From contig NZ_PPTQ01000004.1 of the NCBI RefSeq assembly GCF_003340345.1, forward strand, positions 124,001 through 188,000: a stretch of 64,000 bases of DNA. The letters are read 5' to 3'. Made by a program: the position numbers and the translations under genes. The stretch comes from Paraeggerthella hongkongensis (GTDB lineage: Bacteria; Actinomycetota; Coriobacteriia; Coriobacteriales; Eggerthellaceae). The notes under the pieces are model-generated. The model was not told the origin of the DNA. It ran no database searches and saw only the letters and a program-made list of their open reading frames with translations. Shown in pieces: positions 15,429-25,008 of the stretch; the first letter of the stretch is position 1, and the number at the start of each line of letters is the position of its first letter.

Positions 15429-18251
15429 ATGATCGGCGCATTTGAAAGCATGGTGCGGCAGTGCCCGCAACGTACGTGCTTCACGTACGTTGACGAAGCG
15501 GGTGCGGAGCTGTCGTTTTCGTATCGCGAAACGCGGATGCTGTCTGCGGCCATCGCGCGCAACTTGCAGTCCCATGGAGCGAATCCAGGAGACTGCCTTG
15601 TCGTCGATCTGCCGAACTGCCCTGCGTACGTGTTCCTTATGCTGGCCGCTGCGTACGGCGGCTTCACACTGATAGCGCTCAACAACCGTTTGACGAGCGC
15701 CGAGAAGATGAGTCGCGTCATGGAGGTGGAGCGCACGTCCGATGCGCGCATCGCCGCACGTATCGACGAGGGCAACGTGAAGCGTGTACTCGATCGGGCG
15801 TCGGCGCTTCTTGCCGGCGAAGAATCGACCGCGTCGCCTGCGTCGCGCGCTGCCGCTCGGCCGAGTCGACCGACGTTCTCCACGCTTGTTGCGGCCGCTT
15901 CGGCCGAGGCTCGCTCGACGAAGGCCCTGGGAAGGGCGGGCACGGGCAGGGCTTCCGCCCGTCGACGCGACGCCGTTGCTCGCCAAGATGCTCTTGAGGG
16001 CATCATCCACTTTGCCGAGCATGCCGCGCACGTGTTCGATTCCAGCATGCGAGCCGTGATCATGTTCACCTCGGGAACGACCGGCCGCGCAAAAGCAGTA
16101 CCTCTCACCTGGGATAACGTGTGCCGTTCCTCGGAGATATCCAACACCGCCCTCAACCGTCGGGCCGAAGGGCTGTGGCAGGCCGCGCTGCCGCTGTACC
16201 ACATAGGCGGGTTCCAGGTGGTGGTTCGCAGCTTTTTGAACAACAACAGCTTCGTGCTGTACCGCCGCTTCGATCCCGACCGCCTGTTGGGCGACGCTGC
16301 AAGCAAGGGCGCTACGCACGTGTCGGTGGTGGACAAGATGCTGCAGGATCTGCTTGCTTCGAGCCGTGCGGAAACGCTGAAGCGCTACGCTTGCATTCTT
16401 TTGGGCGGCGGAGCAACGAACCCGCAAACGCTCGAGCGCTCCTGTGCGCTTGGTCTTCGCGTGTACGCAAGCTACGGCATGACCGAGACTTCAAGCCAGA
16501 TTGCCCACGCCCAGGTCACGTCTTCGTTCCAAGGCGGACTGCGCCTGCTTCCCGGTTACAAGGCCCGCATTGTCGATCCGGGCGAGGATGGCTTCGGCCG
16601 CTTGGCGGTGAAGGGCCCCGGTGTGTTCGCGGGGTACCTGAACGCCCGCGCAGCTCATACGGTGGACGGGTACTTCCTCACAGGCGATACCGCTGCCATG
16701 TACCAGGGCTCCATCTACGTGAAGGAGCGCACCGAGGACATGTTCGTCTCGGGCGGGGAGAACATCTATCCCGCCGAGATCAAGGAACGGCTTCTGCGCG
16801 TTCCGGGGGTCGCCGATGCGCATGTGTTCGGGGTTCCCGACGAGCGATGGGGACGCCGACCCGTGGCGTTCGTGGAGCGCGAGCGGGCGCAGGAGGCATC
16901 AAGGTCGTCTGCGCTGGACAACTGCCGATTCGCGCATGCCGTGCGCGCTCATCTGGCGCCGCGGCTCTCGAAGCTGTACCTGCCGAAGCACGTGTGCGTG
17001 CTTGACGAGTTTCCGCGCAGCGGCATTGGCAAGGTGGATCGCGCTGCCCTCGAAAGGCTGTACGACCAGCGCATCGAGGTGGTGCGCGTAACCCTGCACC
17101 GCATTCGCCTGCCTTTCGAGCGCCCCTTTAAAACTCCGAAGGGCGTGATGGCTCAGCGCGAGTCCATCATCGTGGAAGTGACCGACCATGCCGGCCGTAC
17201 CGGGTTGGGCGAGTGCGTCGCGTTCCCGACGGACTGGTATCTACCGGAAACGCTCGATCAGGATGCGCGGATTCTGCGGGACGTGCTGGCGCCTCTTGTG
17301 CTGCGCGCGACGATGCTCCATCCAAGCGAGACATCCGCCCTGTTTGCCACGCAGCCTGAATCGGCTTCGTTTCCCTTGGCGTGCGGCGCCATGGAGCCTG
17401 CCCTATGGGATTTGTACGGCAAGATAGTCGGCAAGCCGTTGTGGCAGCTCATAGGCGGGTCGAACAAGAAGTCGCCGCGCATCGGGGGACCGCTGTCCGC
17501 CTCCGTTTCCGCCGGGGCGGTTTTGGGGTTGGCCTCCGAAGCCGACACGGTGGCCTCGGCGCGCCGTTGCGTGGAGGCGGGCTACCGGCGCGTGAAGCTG
17601 AAGGTGGCTCCCGGTACGCTTGGATGCGTGCGCGCGGTGCGCGAGGCGTTCCCCGACCTCGCCATTACGCTTGATGCGAACCAGAGTTTTTCCGATCGCG
17701 ACGCGGACGAGCTGCGCGCGCTCGACGCTTGCAACGTGGCTTGGATCGAGGAGCCGCTTGATCCCCGTCGCGTTTCGGGGTCGGATTCCTCAGATATCTT
17801 CACCCGGCTGGCGCGGCTGCAAAGAACCATGCGAACCCCGTTGTGCCTTGACGAGTCGATTGCCCGTCCGGCGGATCTTGCCCGCGCGCTTTCGCACCCC
17901 GAACTGAAATGCTATGCCGTGAAGATCGGCAAGTTCGGAGGCGTGCAGCCTGCGCTCGATTTTGTGAACGCAGCGGCTGAGCGCGGCATAGACGTATGGA
18001 TGGGGGGCATGTACGACACGGGCATCTCCAAGCGTCTGCATGCTGCGTTCCAGACGCTGCCCAACGTTACGGCGCCGGGAGACATAGGGTCGACCGCTCG
18101 ATATTTCTTGCATGACGTGACCGATCCTCCGTACACGGCTGAACGCGGCCTGGTCACGTTGAACCGGGAAGGCAACCCATACGGCATAGGATGCGATCTT
18201 AACCGCTCGGTTCTGGCGAACGTGCTTGTTGGTCGGACAGCGGTCGAATAG
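15429..18251 (+). CDS. menE-menC: Bifunctional MenE-MenC: o-succinylbenzoate-CoA ligase fused to o-succinylbenzoate synthase
   Basis: One uninterrupted 940-residue frame joins two enzymes. Residues 1 to about 545 are an AMP-forming ligase: P-loop MFTSGTTGRAKA at 212, YGMTETSS at 349, a GDTA adenylate contact, and a final GIGKVDR lysine loop. An Ala/Arg/Ser-rich stretch at about 125-195 looks like a low-complexity insert. Residues about 555-940 are an enolase-superfamily MenC: KLK at 723-725, Asp749 in DANQ, Glu774-Glu775 in EEPL, Asp808 in DES and Lys832 in KIGK. The protein would therefore dehydrate SHCHC to OSB and charge it with CoA, the two steps before MenB. GGAG precedes the ATG. Confidence 0.93.
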   Translation: MIGAFESMVRQCPQRTCFTYVDEAGAELSFSYRETRMLSAAIARNLQSHGANPGDCLVVDLPNCPAYVFLMLAAAYGGFTLIALNNRLTSAEKMSRVMEVERTSDARIAARIDEGNVKRVLDRASALLAGEESTASPASRAAARPSRPTFSTLVAAASAEARSTKALGRAGTGRASARRRDAVARQDALEGIIHFAEHAAHVFDSSMRAVIMFTSGTTGRAKAVPLTWDNVCRSSEISNTALNRRAEGLWQAALPLYHIGGFQVVVRSFLNNNSFVLYRRFDPDRLLGDAASKGATHVSVVDKMLQDLLASSRAETLKRYACILLGGGATNPQTLERSCALGLRVYASYGMTETSSQIAHAQVTSSFQGGLRLLPGYKARIVDPGEDGFGRLAVKGPGVFAGYLNARAAHTVDGYFLTGDTAAMYQGSIYVKERTEDMFVSGGENIYPAEIKERLLRVPGVADAHVFGVPDERWGRRPVAFVERERAQEASRSSALDNCRFAHAVRAHLAPRLSKLYLPKHVCVLDEFPRSGIGKVDRAALERLYDQRIEVVRVTLHRIRLPFERPFKTPKGVMAQRESIIVEVTDHAGRTGLGECVAFPTDWYLPETLDQDARILRDVLAPLVLRATMLHPSETSALFATQPESASFPLACGAMEPALWDLYGKIVGKPLWQLIGGSNKKSPRIGGPLSASVSAGAVLGLASEADTVASARRCVEAGYRRVKLKVAPGTLGCVRAVREAFPDLAITLDANQSFSDRDADELRALDACNVAWIEEPLDPRRVSGSDSSDIFTRLARLQRTMRTPLCLDESIARPADLARALSHPELKCYAVKIGKFGGVQPALDFVNAAAERGIDVWMGGMYDTGISKRLHAAFQTLPNVTAPGDIGSTARYFLHDVTDPPYTAERGLVTLNREGNPYGIGCDLNRSVLANVLVGRTAVE

Positions 18252-18302
18252 CTTTATCCAAAATGTTGCATAACCGTCTGTTCGGAAAGCGATGCAGTGG
18301 GG

Positions 18303-18308
18303 TATGAT
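18303..18308 (+). promoter_or_regulatory. -10 box TATGAT for the APC permease
   Basis: TATGAT lies 33 bp upstream of the start, with a weak TTCGGA sixteen bases before it. Confidence 0.4.
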
Positions 18309-18341
18309 GCACGGTATCGTACAAAGAGGAACGGGGATTTC

Positions 18342-19871
18342 ATGAGCGCACCCGCAGCGAATCACGCGGCCGCATCAACTTCTGCGGCGGGATCTGGCAG
18401 CATTACAGGAGTGGACGGGTCCTCTGGATCGTCGCAAATTCATGGCAACTTAGGAATATTTCGCCTGGTCACTACTGTTATTACGCTGATTGTCGGCGGC
18501 GGTGTATTCACGCTGGCGGGCGATCAGGCCGCTGGCGGCGCAAGCGGCGCGGCTATCCTTACGGCATGGAGCATTTCCGGTATCGGCGTGCTGTGCCTGG
18601 TGATGACGTTTTATGCACTCTCTCGCATAAAGCCTCAGCTAAAGGGTGGAATTTACAGCTACGCAAGCGCCGGTTTCGGCGACTTTCTGGGGTTCAACAG
18701 CGCGTGGGGTTACTGGATCAGCGCGCTTTTGTGCACGGTCAGCTTCTCTGCGTTGCTGTTCGGCGCCCTCTCGTACTTCTTCCCCATTTTCGGCGGCGGA
18801 ACCAATCTGCCTTCCGTGATCGGGGCCAGCGTTCTCATCTGGTTCTACGTGTTCTTGGTGTCGCGCGGCATCAAAGAGGCTACAGGCGTGAACGCCGTCA
18901 TCACCATCAGCAAGTTCGTGCCTATTTTCGTCGCCATCACGGCCATCATCTTCTTGCAGAAGTTCGATCCGGCGGTGTTCATGGCAAACCTCACCACGGG
19001 TTCCGATCCGGGGCTTCCCTTCTTCGACCAGGTGAGCAGCACCATGATGATCACCATCTGGGTGTTCGTGGGCATCGAGGGCGCCGTGGCCATTTCCGGG
19101 CGCGCCAAGAAAGAGCGCGACGTGGGCAAGGCCACTATTATCGCGTTCGTGTGCGTGTTGGCAATCTACCTGATGGTCAGCATGCTCAGCATGGGCGTGA
19201 TGCCGCTTTCCCAGCTTGCCCAGTTGGAGAACCCGGCTTTGGCGGGCGTCATGGAGTACGCCGTTGGCCCGTGGGGCGCCATGCTCATCAACGGCGGCGT
19301 TGTGCTGTCGCTGGTGGGGGCCATGCTGGGATACACGGTGCTGTCGAGCGAGTCCCCGTATGAGGCCGCCGAACAGGGCGTGTTCATCAAGGCGTTCGCG
19401 AAGACCAACAAAAAGGGCGCGCCTATCGTGACGCTGGTGGTCACGAACATCATCATCGAGGTGTTCCTGGTTCTCATGCTGTTCTCGGACAGCACCTACC
19501 AATTCTTCTACACGCTTTCGGCGGGAATGATCCTGCTTCCGTACTTGTTGTCGGCGGCGTACTTCGCCAAGATCACGTTCACCGAGCCCGGGGCGTTCAA
19601 GGGCCGCATCGGCGGCAACATCGTTTTGTGGCGCATTTTCGGAATCATCGGCGTGCTGTACAGCTTCTTTTTGGCGTGGGCAAGCGGGGCGGTGGGCCTT
19701 ACCATCATGTCGCTTTTGTACGCGCCGGGCATCCTGATGTACATCAAGGGCAAAAAAGAGCGCAACGAGCCTTATCTGGTAAGCCTGCGCGACAAAGTGG
19801 TGGTGGCCGTCATCCTTTTGGCTGCGGCGGTTTCCATCGTTCTGATCGCAACCGGGCAGGTTGTTATCTAA
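18342..19871 (+). CDS. APC-family basic amino acid/polyamine antiporter (ArcD-like)
   Basis: The 509-residue protein has a Ser/Ala-rich hydrophilic N-terminus of about 40 residues, then 12 predicted membrane helices beginning with the APC motif LIVGGGVFTLAGDQAAGGASG. Other family motifs are LKGGIYSYASAGFG and FVGIEGAVAISGRAKKERDVGKAT, the latter typical of the arginine/ornithine and lysine/cadaverine exchanger branch. Function: substrate exchange across the cytoplasmic membrane, possibly arginine/ornithine. No arginine deiminase genes are adjacent, so the substrate is not settled. GAGGA precedes ATG 18342. Confidence 0.82.
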   Translation: MSAPAANHAAASTSAAGSGSITGVDGSSGSSQIHGNLGIFRLVTTVITLIVGGGVFTLAGDQAAGGASGAAILTAWSISGIGVLCLVMTFYALSRIKPQLKGGIYSYASAGFGDFLGFNSAWGYWISALLCTVSFSALLFGALSYFFPIFGGGTNLPSVIGASVLIWFYVFLVSRGIKEATGVNAVITISKFVPIFVAITAIIFLQKFDPAVFMANLTTGSDPGLPFFDQVSSTMMITIWVFVGIEGAVAISGRAKKERDVGKATIIAFVCVLAIYLMVSMLSMGVMPLSQLAQLENPALAGVMEYAVGPWGAMLINGGVVLSLVGAMLGYTVLSSESPYEAAEQGVFIKAFAKTNKKGAPIVTLVVTNIIIEVFLVLMLFSDSTYQFFYTLSAGMILLPYLLSAAYFAKITFTEPGAFKGRIGGNIVLWRIFGIIGVLYSFFLAWASGAVGLTIMSLLYAPGILMYIKGKKERNEPYLVSLRDKVVVAVILLAAAVSIVLIATGQVVI

Positions 19872-19888
19872 TTTTCCGCGTTCGAGTG

Positions 19889-19955
19889 CGCGCGTTCCTT
19901 TACACTGGTTCGCAGTAGAAATGCGGCTGGCGGCCGCATGGTAAGGGAACGCGCG
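19889..19955. repeat. Interrupted inverted repeat upstream of xpt
   Basis: CGCGCGTTCCTT (19889-19900) pairs with AAGGGAACGCGCG (19943-19955) with one bulge, enclosing ATGCGG/CCGCAT. It follows the permease stop and precedes the xpt ribosome site, so it may act as a terminator or leader structure. No purine-riboswitch signature was recognised. Confidence 0.4.
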
Positions 19956-20000
19956 GCTTTGTGCTGCGCGACGGACAATCGTGCAAGTACGGAGGAGAAC

Positions 20001-20579
20001 GTGGAACTGCTGGAGGAACGCATCAGGCGTGATGGGGTGGTGAAGTCGGAGGGCGTCCTGAAGGTGGACAGCTTCCTGAACCATCAACTGGACATTGATC
20101 TCTTCGATGAGATGGGCGCCGAGTTCAAGCGGCTGTTCGCTGATGCTCCCGTAACGAAGATTCTTACCATCGAGGCTTCCGGCATTGGAATAGCCTGCGT
20201 GGTTGCTCGGCATTTCGGGGTGCCGGTGGTGTTTGCGAAGAAAGCTCAGTCGATCAACCTGGATGGCGAGATGTACACCACGTGCATCCAGTCGTTCACG
20301 CACGGTCGCGTGTACGACGTCATCGTGTCCAAAAAGTTCTTGGGGCCAAACGACCACGTTCTGATCATCGACGACTTCCTGGCTAACGGGTGCGCGCTGA
20401 ACGGGCTGATCGAGCTTGTGGACGAAGCTGGCGCAACGGTCGAGGGCATTGGCATTGCGGTCGAGAAGGGCTTCCAGCCGGGCGGCGCCGATCTGCGCGA
20501 ACGCGGGTATCGCCTGGAGTCGCTTGCCATCGTCGAGAGCATGGATCCGGAAACGGGCGAGATCGGGTTTCGCCGATGA
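20001..20579 (+). CDS. xpt: Xanthine phosphoribosyltransferase
   Basis: This 192-residue type I phosphoribosyltransferase salvages xanthine (and perhaps guanine) to the nucleotide using PRPP. The PRPP loop is [25 protein letters not shown] and [10 protein letters not shown] are typical of the Xpt family, and the length is exact. The GTG start at 20001 is set by GGAGGAGAAC directly before it; upstream in-frame ATGs lack such a signal. Its TGA overlaps the permease ATG (ATGA), giving a salvage-plus-uptake operon as in Firmicute xpt-pbuX. Confidence 0.93.
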   Translation: MELLEERIRRDGVVKSEGVLKVDSFLNHQLDIDLFDEMGAEFKRLFADAPVTKILTIEASGIGIACVVARHFGVPVVFAKKAQSINLDGEMYTTCIQSFTHGRVYDVIVSKKFLGPNDHVLIIDDFLANGCALNGLIELVDEAGATVEGIGIAVEKGFQPGGADLRERGYRLESLAIVESMDPETGEIGFRR

Positions 20580-22009
20580 AGACGTTCGCAACCGAGAACC
20601 TGTTCAAGCTTGACGGCGACATCCCCTTGCTTCGAGCCGTTCCTTTTGGCGTTCAGCATATCCTTGCGATGTTCGTCGCCAACCTCGCGCCCATCGTCAT
20701 CGTGGCCAGCGCCGCCGGCTTGAGCGACGGGCAGACCGGCACGCTCATCCAAAGCGCCATGCTGATTGCGGGCATCGGCACGCTCATTCAGCTGTTCCCG
20801 TTGTGGCGCGTGGGGTCGGGATTGCCTATTGTCATGGGCATCAGCTTCACCTTCGTGACGGTGCTGTGCGGCATCGTGGCCACGTACGGCTACAACGTGG
20901 CTATTGGCGCCATCATCATCGGTGGCATCATCGAGGGCGTTTTGGGCCTGTTCGCGCGGTATTGGCGTCGCATCATATCGCCCATCGTTGCGGCGGTGGT
21001 GGTGACGTCCATCGGGTTCTCGCTTTTGGGCGTGGGCGCTGCTTCGTTCGGCGGCGGCAACGGCGCGCCGGACTTCGGTTCTCCGCAAAACTTGCTGCTG
21101 GGAGCCATCTCGCTTGTTTCGTGTCTGGTGTTTCAGGTTCTGGCCAAAGGCAAGACCAAGCAGTTGTCGGTTTTGTTCGGCCTGATCATTGGCTATGTGG
21201 TTGCGTTGGTGCTGGGCGCGGTCGACTTCAGCGGCTTCAAGGGGCTTAGCTTGTTCGCATTCCCCCAGTTCATGCCGTTTGCTCCGGAGTTTAATCTGGG
21301 CGCCATCGTTTCGGTGACGCTGATCTTCCTGGTGTCGGCTACCGAGACCATCGGCGACACGTCGGCCCTTACCATGGTGGGCCTGAACCGCGAGGTCAAA
21401 GAGAAGGAGCTTTCGGGCTCGATCGCTTGCGACGGTTTCGTCAGCTCGTTGTCGGCGTGCTTCGGGTGCCTGCCCATCACGTCGTTCTCGCAGAACGTCG
21501 GCCTGGTGGCCATGACGAAGGTTGTGAACCGCAAGGCCATCGCCACGGGCGCGGCCATCATGATTTTGGCGGCGTTTCTGCCGGTCATCAGCGCGGTGTT
21601 CTCGTCTTTGCCCGAGGCGGTGCTGGGCGGTTGCACCATCATGATGTTCGGCAACATTATCGTGAGCGGTTTTCAGATGATCGCGCGGGCGGGTTTCACG
21701 CAGCGCAACATCTTGATCGCCGCGCTTTCGCTGGCGGTTGGCATTGGCTTTACGCAGGTGGCGGACTTGTTCGCGGTGTTCCCGGAGCTGATCCAAAGCG
21801 TGTTCGCGCAGAACTGCGTGGCTATGGTATTCCTGGTTGCCGTAGTGGCGAACCTGGTGTTGCCCAAAAACATCAAAGTGGAGGGAGATCCGGGGGCGGC
21901 TGATTCTATCCAGGGCGACTCGCCTGTTGAGGGTGCCGCTGGGGAGGGGGTTGCTTCAGCCGGGGCGCCCTCGCAGTCTGCTGGCGCGGGAGATTTAGCG
22001 CGCGCCTAA
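20576..22009 (+). CDS. pbuX: NCS2-family xanthine/uracil permease
   Basis: The 477-residue NCS2 transporter has about 14 hydrophobic segments. Family signatures include [19 protein letters not shown] at the N-terminus, [12 protein letters not shown] (the substrate/cation-binding TM8 region) and [16 protein letters not shown] (TM10). It imports a nucleobase with protons. Pairing and four-base overlap with xpt make xanthine the likely substrate. A hydrophilic, Gly/Ala-rich C-terminal tail of about 40 residues looks disordered. Confidence 0.88.
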   Translation: MKTFATENLFKLDGDIPLLRAVPFGVQHILAMFVANLAPIVIVASAAGLSDGQTGTLIQSAMLIAGIGTLIQLFPLWRVGSGLPIVMGISFTFVTVLCGIVATYGYNVAIGAIIIGGIIEGVLGLFARYWRRIISPIVAAVVVTSIGFSLLGVGAASFGGGNGAPDFGSPQNLLLGAISLVSCLVFQVLAKGKTKQLSVLFGLIIGYVVALVLGAVDFSGFKGLSLFAFPQFMPFAPEFNLGAIVSVTLIFLVSATETIGDTSALTMVGLNREVKEKELSGSIACDGFVSSLSACFGCLPITSFSQNVGLVAMTKVVNRKAIATGAAIMILAAFLPVISAVFSSLPEAVLGGCTIMMFGNIIVSGFQMIARAGFTQRNILIAALSLAVGIGFTQVADLFAVFPELIQSVFAQNCVAMVFLVAVVANLVLPKNIKVEGDPGAADSIQGDSPVEGAAGEGVASAGAPSQSAGAGDLARA

Positions 22010-22490
22010 CATACGACGAAGCGAAGCGAGCGTCGTCGGACCTTGCGGGGTCCGACGGCGCTCGTGCGTGATGGGCGCCGCGCCGCGCCGGGCGCGGGTG
22101 TCGGGTACGCGCATCGGGCGCGGCGGAGGCTGTCGGCGTCGCTGCAGGGATATTGTCGCCCGAAACGTACGGTTTTGCCGCGAAAACCGTACGTTTCGGG
22201 CGACAATGCGTTCTTCGTCGTGCGCTCGGACCCGCGACCCGCGCTCGGACCCGGGGCCGCGAACCCGCGACCTGCGCCCGGACCCGACACCCGCGACCCG
22301 CGCCGCGGCCCATGCCCTTGCGGCCCCTGGTTGTCCTTTGGTAACACTTCTGTATAAAGCGTAGTTTTTCACTCAGGCTCTCCTGCGAACTGGTACAAAT
22401 AGTAGGGACAGCAAAAGCGCTGCTTGGCAGGTGGCCTAGGAAACCGCCTTCAGCAGACATTGACAACCGAACCTAAGGAGACCAGCTTTA
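22010..22490. other. 481-bp repeat-rich intergenic region
   Basis: No gene is supported. The region holds a 9-bp stem CGTCGGACC/GGTCCGACG (22034-22057) just after the pbuX stop, a perfect 25-bp-arm hairpin (22152-22207), and a GC-rich patch (22226-22310) with repeated CGACCCGCG-like units that are too irregular for a CRISPR. AAGGAGA at the right end is the ribosome site of the next gene. Confidence 0.6.
22152..22207. repeat. Perfect 25-bp inverted repeat with 6-nt loop
   Basis: Bases 22152-22176 are the exact reverse complement of 22183-22207, with GCCGCG between them. Each arm contains CGAAACGTACGGTTTT or its complement. There is no T-run, so a simple intrinsic terminator is unlikely. A REP-like element, a large operator or a processed RNA hairpin are alternatives. 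Confidence 0.75.
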
Positions 22491-23810
22491 ATGCCTGTTG
22501 CGTTAAGCCTTTTTCTTGTCCTGTTCTTTCTCATCATGAATGCGTTTTTCGTCGCCGCCGAGTTTTCGCTCGTTCGCGTGCGCAAATCCCAGGTTGAGAT
22601 CCTTGTCGAAGAGGGTCGTCCCGGCGCCAAGTACACCAAATTGGTCGCCGACAACGTCAACGCGTACCTTTCCGCTTGCCAGCTGGGCATCACCCTTGCC
22701 TCGCTCGCGCTGGGCTGGCTGGGCGAACCCGCCGTTTCCGCGCTCATTTCTCCGCTGCTTTCGGCGTTCGGTCTGCCCGAGGCCGCCATTCACGCTATCG
22801 CCATCGCCGTTGGCTTCATCATCATCACGGCGCTGCACATCGTGGTGGGCGAGCTTATTCCGAAGTCGCTCGCTATTTTCTCAACTGAAAAGTACTCCCT
22901 GCTCACGGCCACGCCGCTTGTGTGGTTCTACCGTCTGACCTACCCGGTCATGTGGCTGTTCAACACCATTACGAACGGCGTCATGAAAATGCTCGGTCAT
23001 GATGCAGCCAGCGAGCACGAGGTGTACACCGACGAAGAAATCAAGCTGCTGATCGACGAGAGCACCGAAAGCGGCCTGATCGATCCCGAGCAGAACGCCT
23101 ACGTGGACAACATTTTCGACCTGGGCGACAAGGACGCCGAGGCTATCATGACCCCGCGCACCGACCTCATCTGCATCGACCTGGAGGATTCGCTCGAGGA
23201 GAACATGCAGCTGGTGCAGCGCTACAAGTACACGCGCTACCCGGCATGCCGCGGGACGAAGGACCGCATCGTGGGCTTCGTGCATGTGAAGGACCTGTAC
23301 ACGCTGTCCGAACATGCAACGGTGGACGACCTGCGCATCCGAACGATTCAGGCCGTCCCCGAGGGCGTGCCCATCGCCAAGCTGCTGCAGACGCTGCAGG
23401 AAAAGCGTACCAAGATCGCGGTGGTCATCGACGAGCACGGCGGTACTGCCGGTATCGTTACCATGAGCGACATCATGGAACAGATCGTGGGTCGCATCGA
23501 CGACGAGTACCAGCACGGCGACACCGACGAAGTGGTGAACATGGAAGACGGCAGCTACCTGGTGGACGGTTCGCTGCCTATCGATGAAGTGGGCGATCTG
23601 ATCGGCTTCAAGCCCGTCGAGTCGGAGGAGTGCGAAACGGCGGGCGGCTTGCTGCTCACGCTGTTCGACCGAATTCCCGACGAAGGCGACTCGGTGTCGG
23701 TCGAAGGCGGCGGCAAGAAGGCGTCGTTCACCGTTGTGGACATGGACCGCCACCGCATTGACAAGATTCGCCTTGTGCTGGAAGACCTGCCGGAGGGCGA
23801 AGACGAATAA
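22491..23810 (+). CDS. CNNM/CorC-family membrane protein (DUF21 plus CBS pair plus CorC_HlyC)
   Basis: The 439-residue protein starts with a DUF21/CNNM membrane domain of 3-4 helices (FFVAAEFSLVRVRKSQVE, QLGITLASLALGWLGEP, HIVVGELIPKS). Two CBS domains follow (about 205-330: AIMTPRTDLICID; IAVVIDEHGGTAGIVTMSD) and then a C-terminal CorC_HlyC domain. Homologues are often called hemolysins but act in magnesium or cobalt efflux. AAGGAGA precedes the ATG. Convergent with the amidohydrolase through a shared terminator. Confidence 0.9.
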   Translation: MPVALSLFLVLFFLIMNAFFVAAEFSLVRVRKSQVEILVEEGRPGAKYTKLVADNVNAYLSACQLGITLASLALGWLGEPAVSALISPLLSAFGLPEAAIHAIAIAVGFIIITALHIVVGELIPKSLAIFSTEKYSLLTATPLVWFYRLTYPVMWLFNTITNGVMKMLGHDAASEHEVYTDEEIKLLIDESTESGLIDPEQNAYVDNIFDLGDKDAEAIMTPRTDLICIDLEDSLEENMQLVQRYKYTRYPACRGTKDRIVGFVHVKDLYTLSEHATVDDLRIRTIQAVPEGVPIAKLLQTLQEKRTKIAVVIDEHGGTAGIVTMSDIMEQIVGRIDDEYQHGDTDEVVNMEDGSYLVDGSLPIDEVGDLIGFKPVESEECETAGGLLLTLFDRIPDEGDSVSVEGGGKKASFTVVDMDRHRIDKIRLVLEDLPEGEDE

Positions 23811-23818
23811 CGCGCATC

Positions 23819-23854
23819 AAAAAGAGGGCTCGCAATTCTGCGGGCCCTCTTTTA
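23819..23854. terminator. Bidirectional intrinsic terminator
   Basis: A 14-bp stem (AAAAGAGGGCTCGC with GCGGGCCCTCTTTT, one wobble) has an AATTCT loop and A/T tracts on both flanks. It lies between two convergent genes. Confidence 0.9.
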
Positions 23855-23873
23855 CGAAAGCGTGGTTTCTCGG

Positions 23874-24665
23874 CTACCCCACCTTCACGCCGGCGAACCG
23901 CTCGGCGTTGTGCCAAAGCATGTTCTCCAGCTCGTCTTCGCTGAAACCTGCGGTAACAAACTGGTCGTATTCGGCGGCAGGATCCCACATGGGGAAGTCC
24001 GACCCGAACATGATGCGGTCGGTGCCCCACATGCGCGCCAACTCCACGGTGCGGCGTTGTCCCAGGAAGAACTGCGAACTGGACGCGTCCACGAACAGAT
24101 TCTCGTTGTGCAGGATGTCGTAGCCTACGTCGTAGCGCGACCAGCAGCCGAAATGCGCGGCATCCACCACAAGGTCGGGGAACGTCTTCAGGACGTTCAG
24201 CAGCCGCTGTGGATGCGAATAGTCGTATCGGTAGTCGCCGGTATGCAGCACAATAGGCATGCGGCCTTCTATGATTTCGTACACGTTCATAAGGCGCGGG
24301 TCGTCCATATTCACATGCTGCGTGTCGGGGTGCAGCTTCATGCCGTGCAGACCCAGGCCGATGGCCCGCTCGATTTCCCTTTCGGGATCCGGGTAATCTT
24401 GGTGCATGGTCATGAAACCGATGAACTCAGGATGCAGCTGGCATTGCTCGGCGATGAAATTGTTGATGGTTTCCACGCTGCCCGGCGTGGTGGCCACCGA
24501 ATGTACAATGAAGTGCGTGATGGGCGCACGCTCCTTCGAGGCCAGCAGGTGCTCCACCGTGCCTTCGCCGTACATGTCGATGACGTAGAAGTCCCCGATG
24601 GCGTCGACGGCGCGCGAGGCGATTTTATCCGGGTAGATGTGGGCGTGGGCGTCGATGACGGCCAT
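23874..24665 (-). CDS. Amidohydrolase-related metal-dependent hydrolase (COG2159 type)
   Basis: The 263-residue protein has the TIM-barrel layout of amidohydrolase-2 proteins: the metal motif DAHAHIYP right at the N-terminus, GMKLHPDTQ, IVLHTGDYRY with a metal His, AHFGCW and FGSDFPMWDP with the catalytic Asp. The ATG at 24665 puts DAHAHIYP at residues 5-12 and has AAGGAG ten bases upstream; the frame runs further back without a better signal. Relatives are decarboxylases and hydrolases of uncertain substrate. It is a single-gene unit. Confidence 0.82.
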   Translation of the reverse strand: MAVIDAHAHIYPDKIASRAVDAIGDFYVIDMYGEGTVEHLLASKERAPITHFIVHSVATTPGSVETINNFIAEQCQLHPEFIGFMTMHQDYPDPEREIERAIGLGLHGMKLHPDTQHVNMDDPRLMNVYEIIEGRMPIVLHTGDYRYDYSHPQRLLNVLKTFPDLVVDAAHFGCWSRYDVGYDILHNENLFVDASSSQFFLGQRRTVELARMWGTDRIMFGSDFPMWDPAAEYDQFVTAGFSEDELENMLWHNAERFAGVKVG

Positions 24666-25008
24666 GGGCTCGTGCTCCTTTGCAATGTGCGGTTTGTGCG
24701 GTGCGACGTTGGGCAACGTATGCGGCGCATCGCTGTCCAAGAGCCGTGCAACTTTCGATTGTAGAACATCGCGGTTTCGGGCGCATTAGGCAGAAGGGTA
24801 TTTCTGGGTGTCACTTTGCATTGGTCACGAGGAAAAAGGGCCGAAAGACTAGCACTCGAAGCAAAAGAGTGCTAACTTTTTCGACAGTGACTTTAACAAG
24901 CTCCCGTACGCCTGAAACGGCGATGTTGAACCGCTTGAGGGCGCGGGACGCCTATCGTGCGCGCGGTGATGGCGAAGCGCCGCACACCGATGAGAAGGGA
25001 ACCGAACT
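24666..25008. other. 343-bp divergent spacer carrying the groEL control region
   Basis: No gene is supported. The spacer contains the CIRCE operator (24849-24875). No groES reading frame is present here or elsewhere next to groEL. Confidence 0.7.
24849..24875. promoter_or_regulatory. CIRCE operator (HrcA binding site)
   Basis: CTAGCACTC-N9-GAGTGCTAA matches the CIRCE consensus TTAGCACTC-N9-GAGTGCTAA at all but the first base. It lies 134 bp before groEL, so groEL is almost certainly repressed by HrcA and heat-induced. Confidence 0.95.

Noticed and set aside
19872-20000. Possible purine riboswitch before xpt-pbuX
   Set aside because: The spacer has an inverted repeat but not the conserved three-way-junction core sequences; the region is also short once the ribosome site is excluded.
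18639-20591. Long open frame on the - strand opposite the APC permease and xpt
   Set aside because: Composition is His/Arg/Gln-rich low complexity typical of the antisense of a GC-rich membrane protein gene; no domain, no ribosome site, and the + strand genes are clear.
22226-22310. GC-rich repeated CGACCCGCG units considered as a CRISPR array
   Set aside because: Units are short, irregular and contiguous without spacers of uniform length; no cas genes nearby.
24741-25008. groES expected upstream of groEL
   Set aside because: All frames were examined; no ~95-residue frame with a GroES pattern is present.
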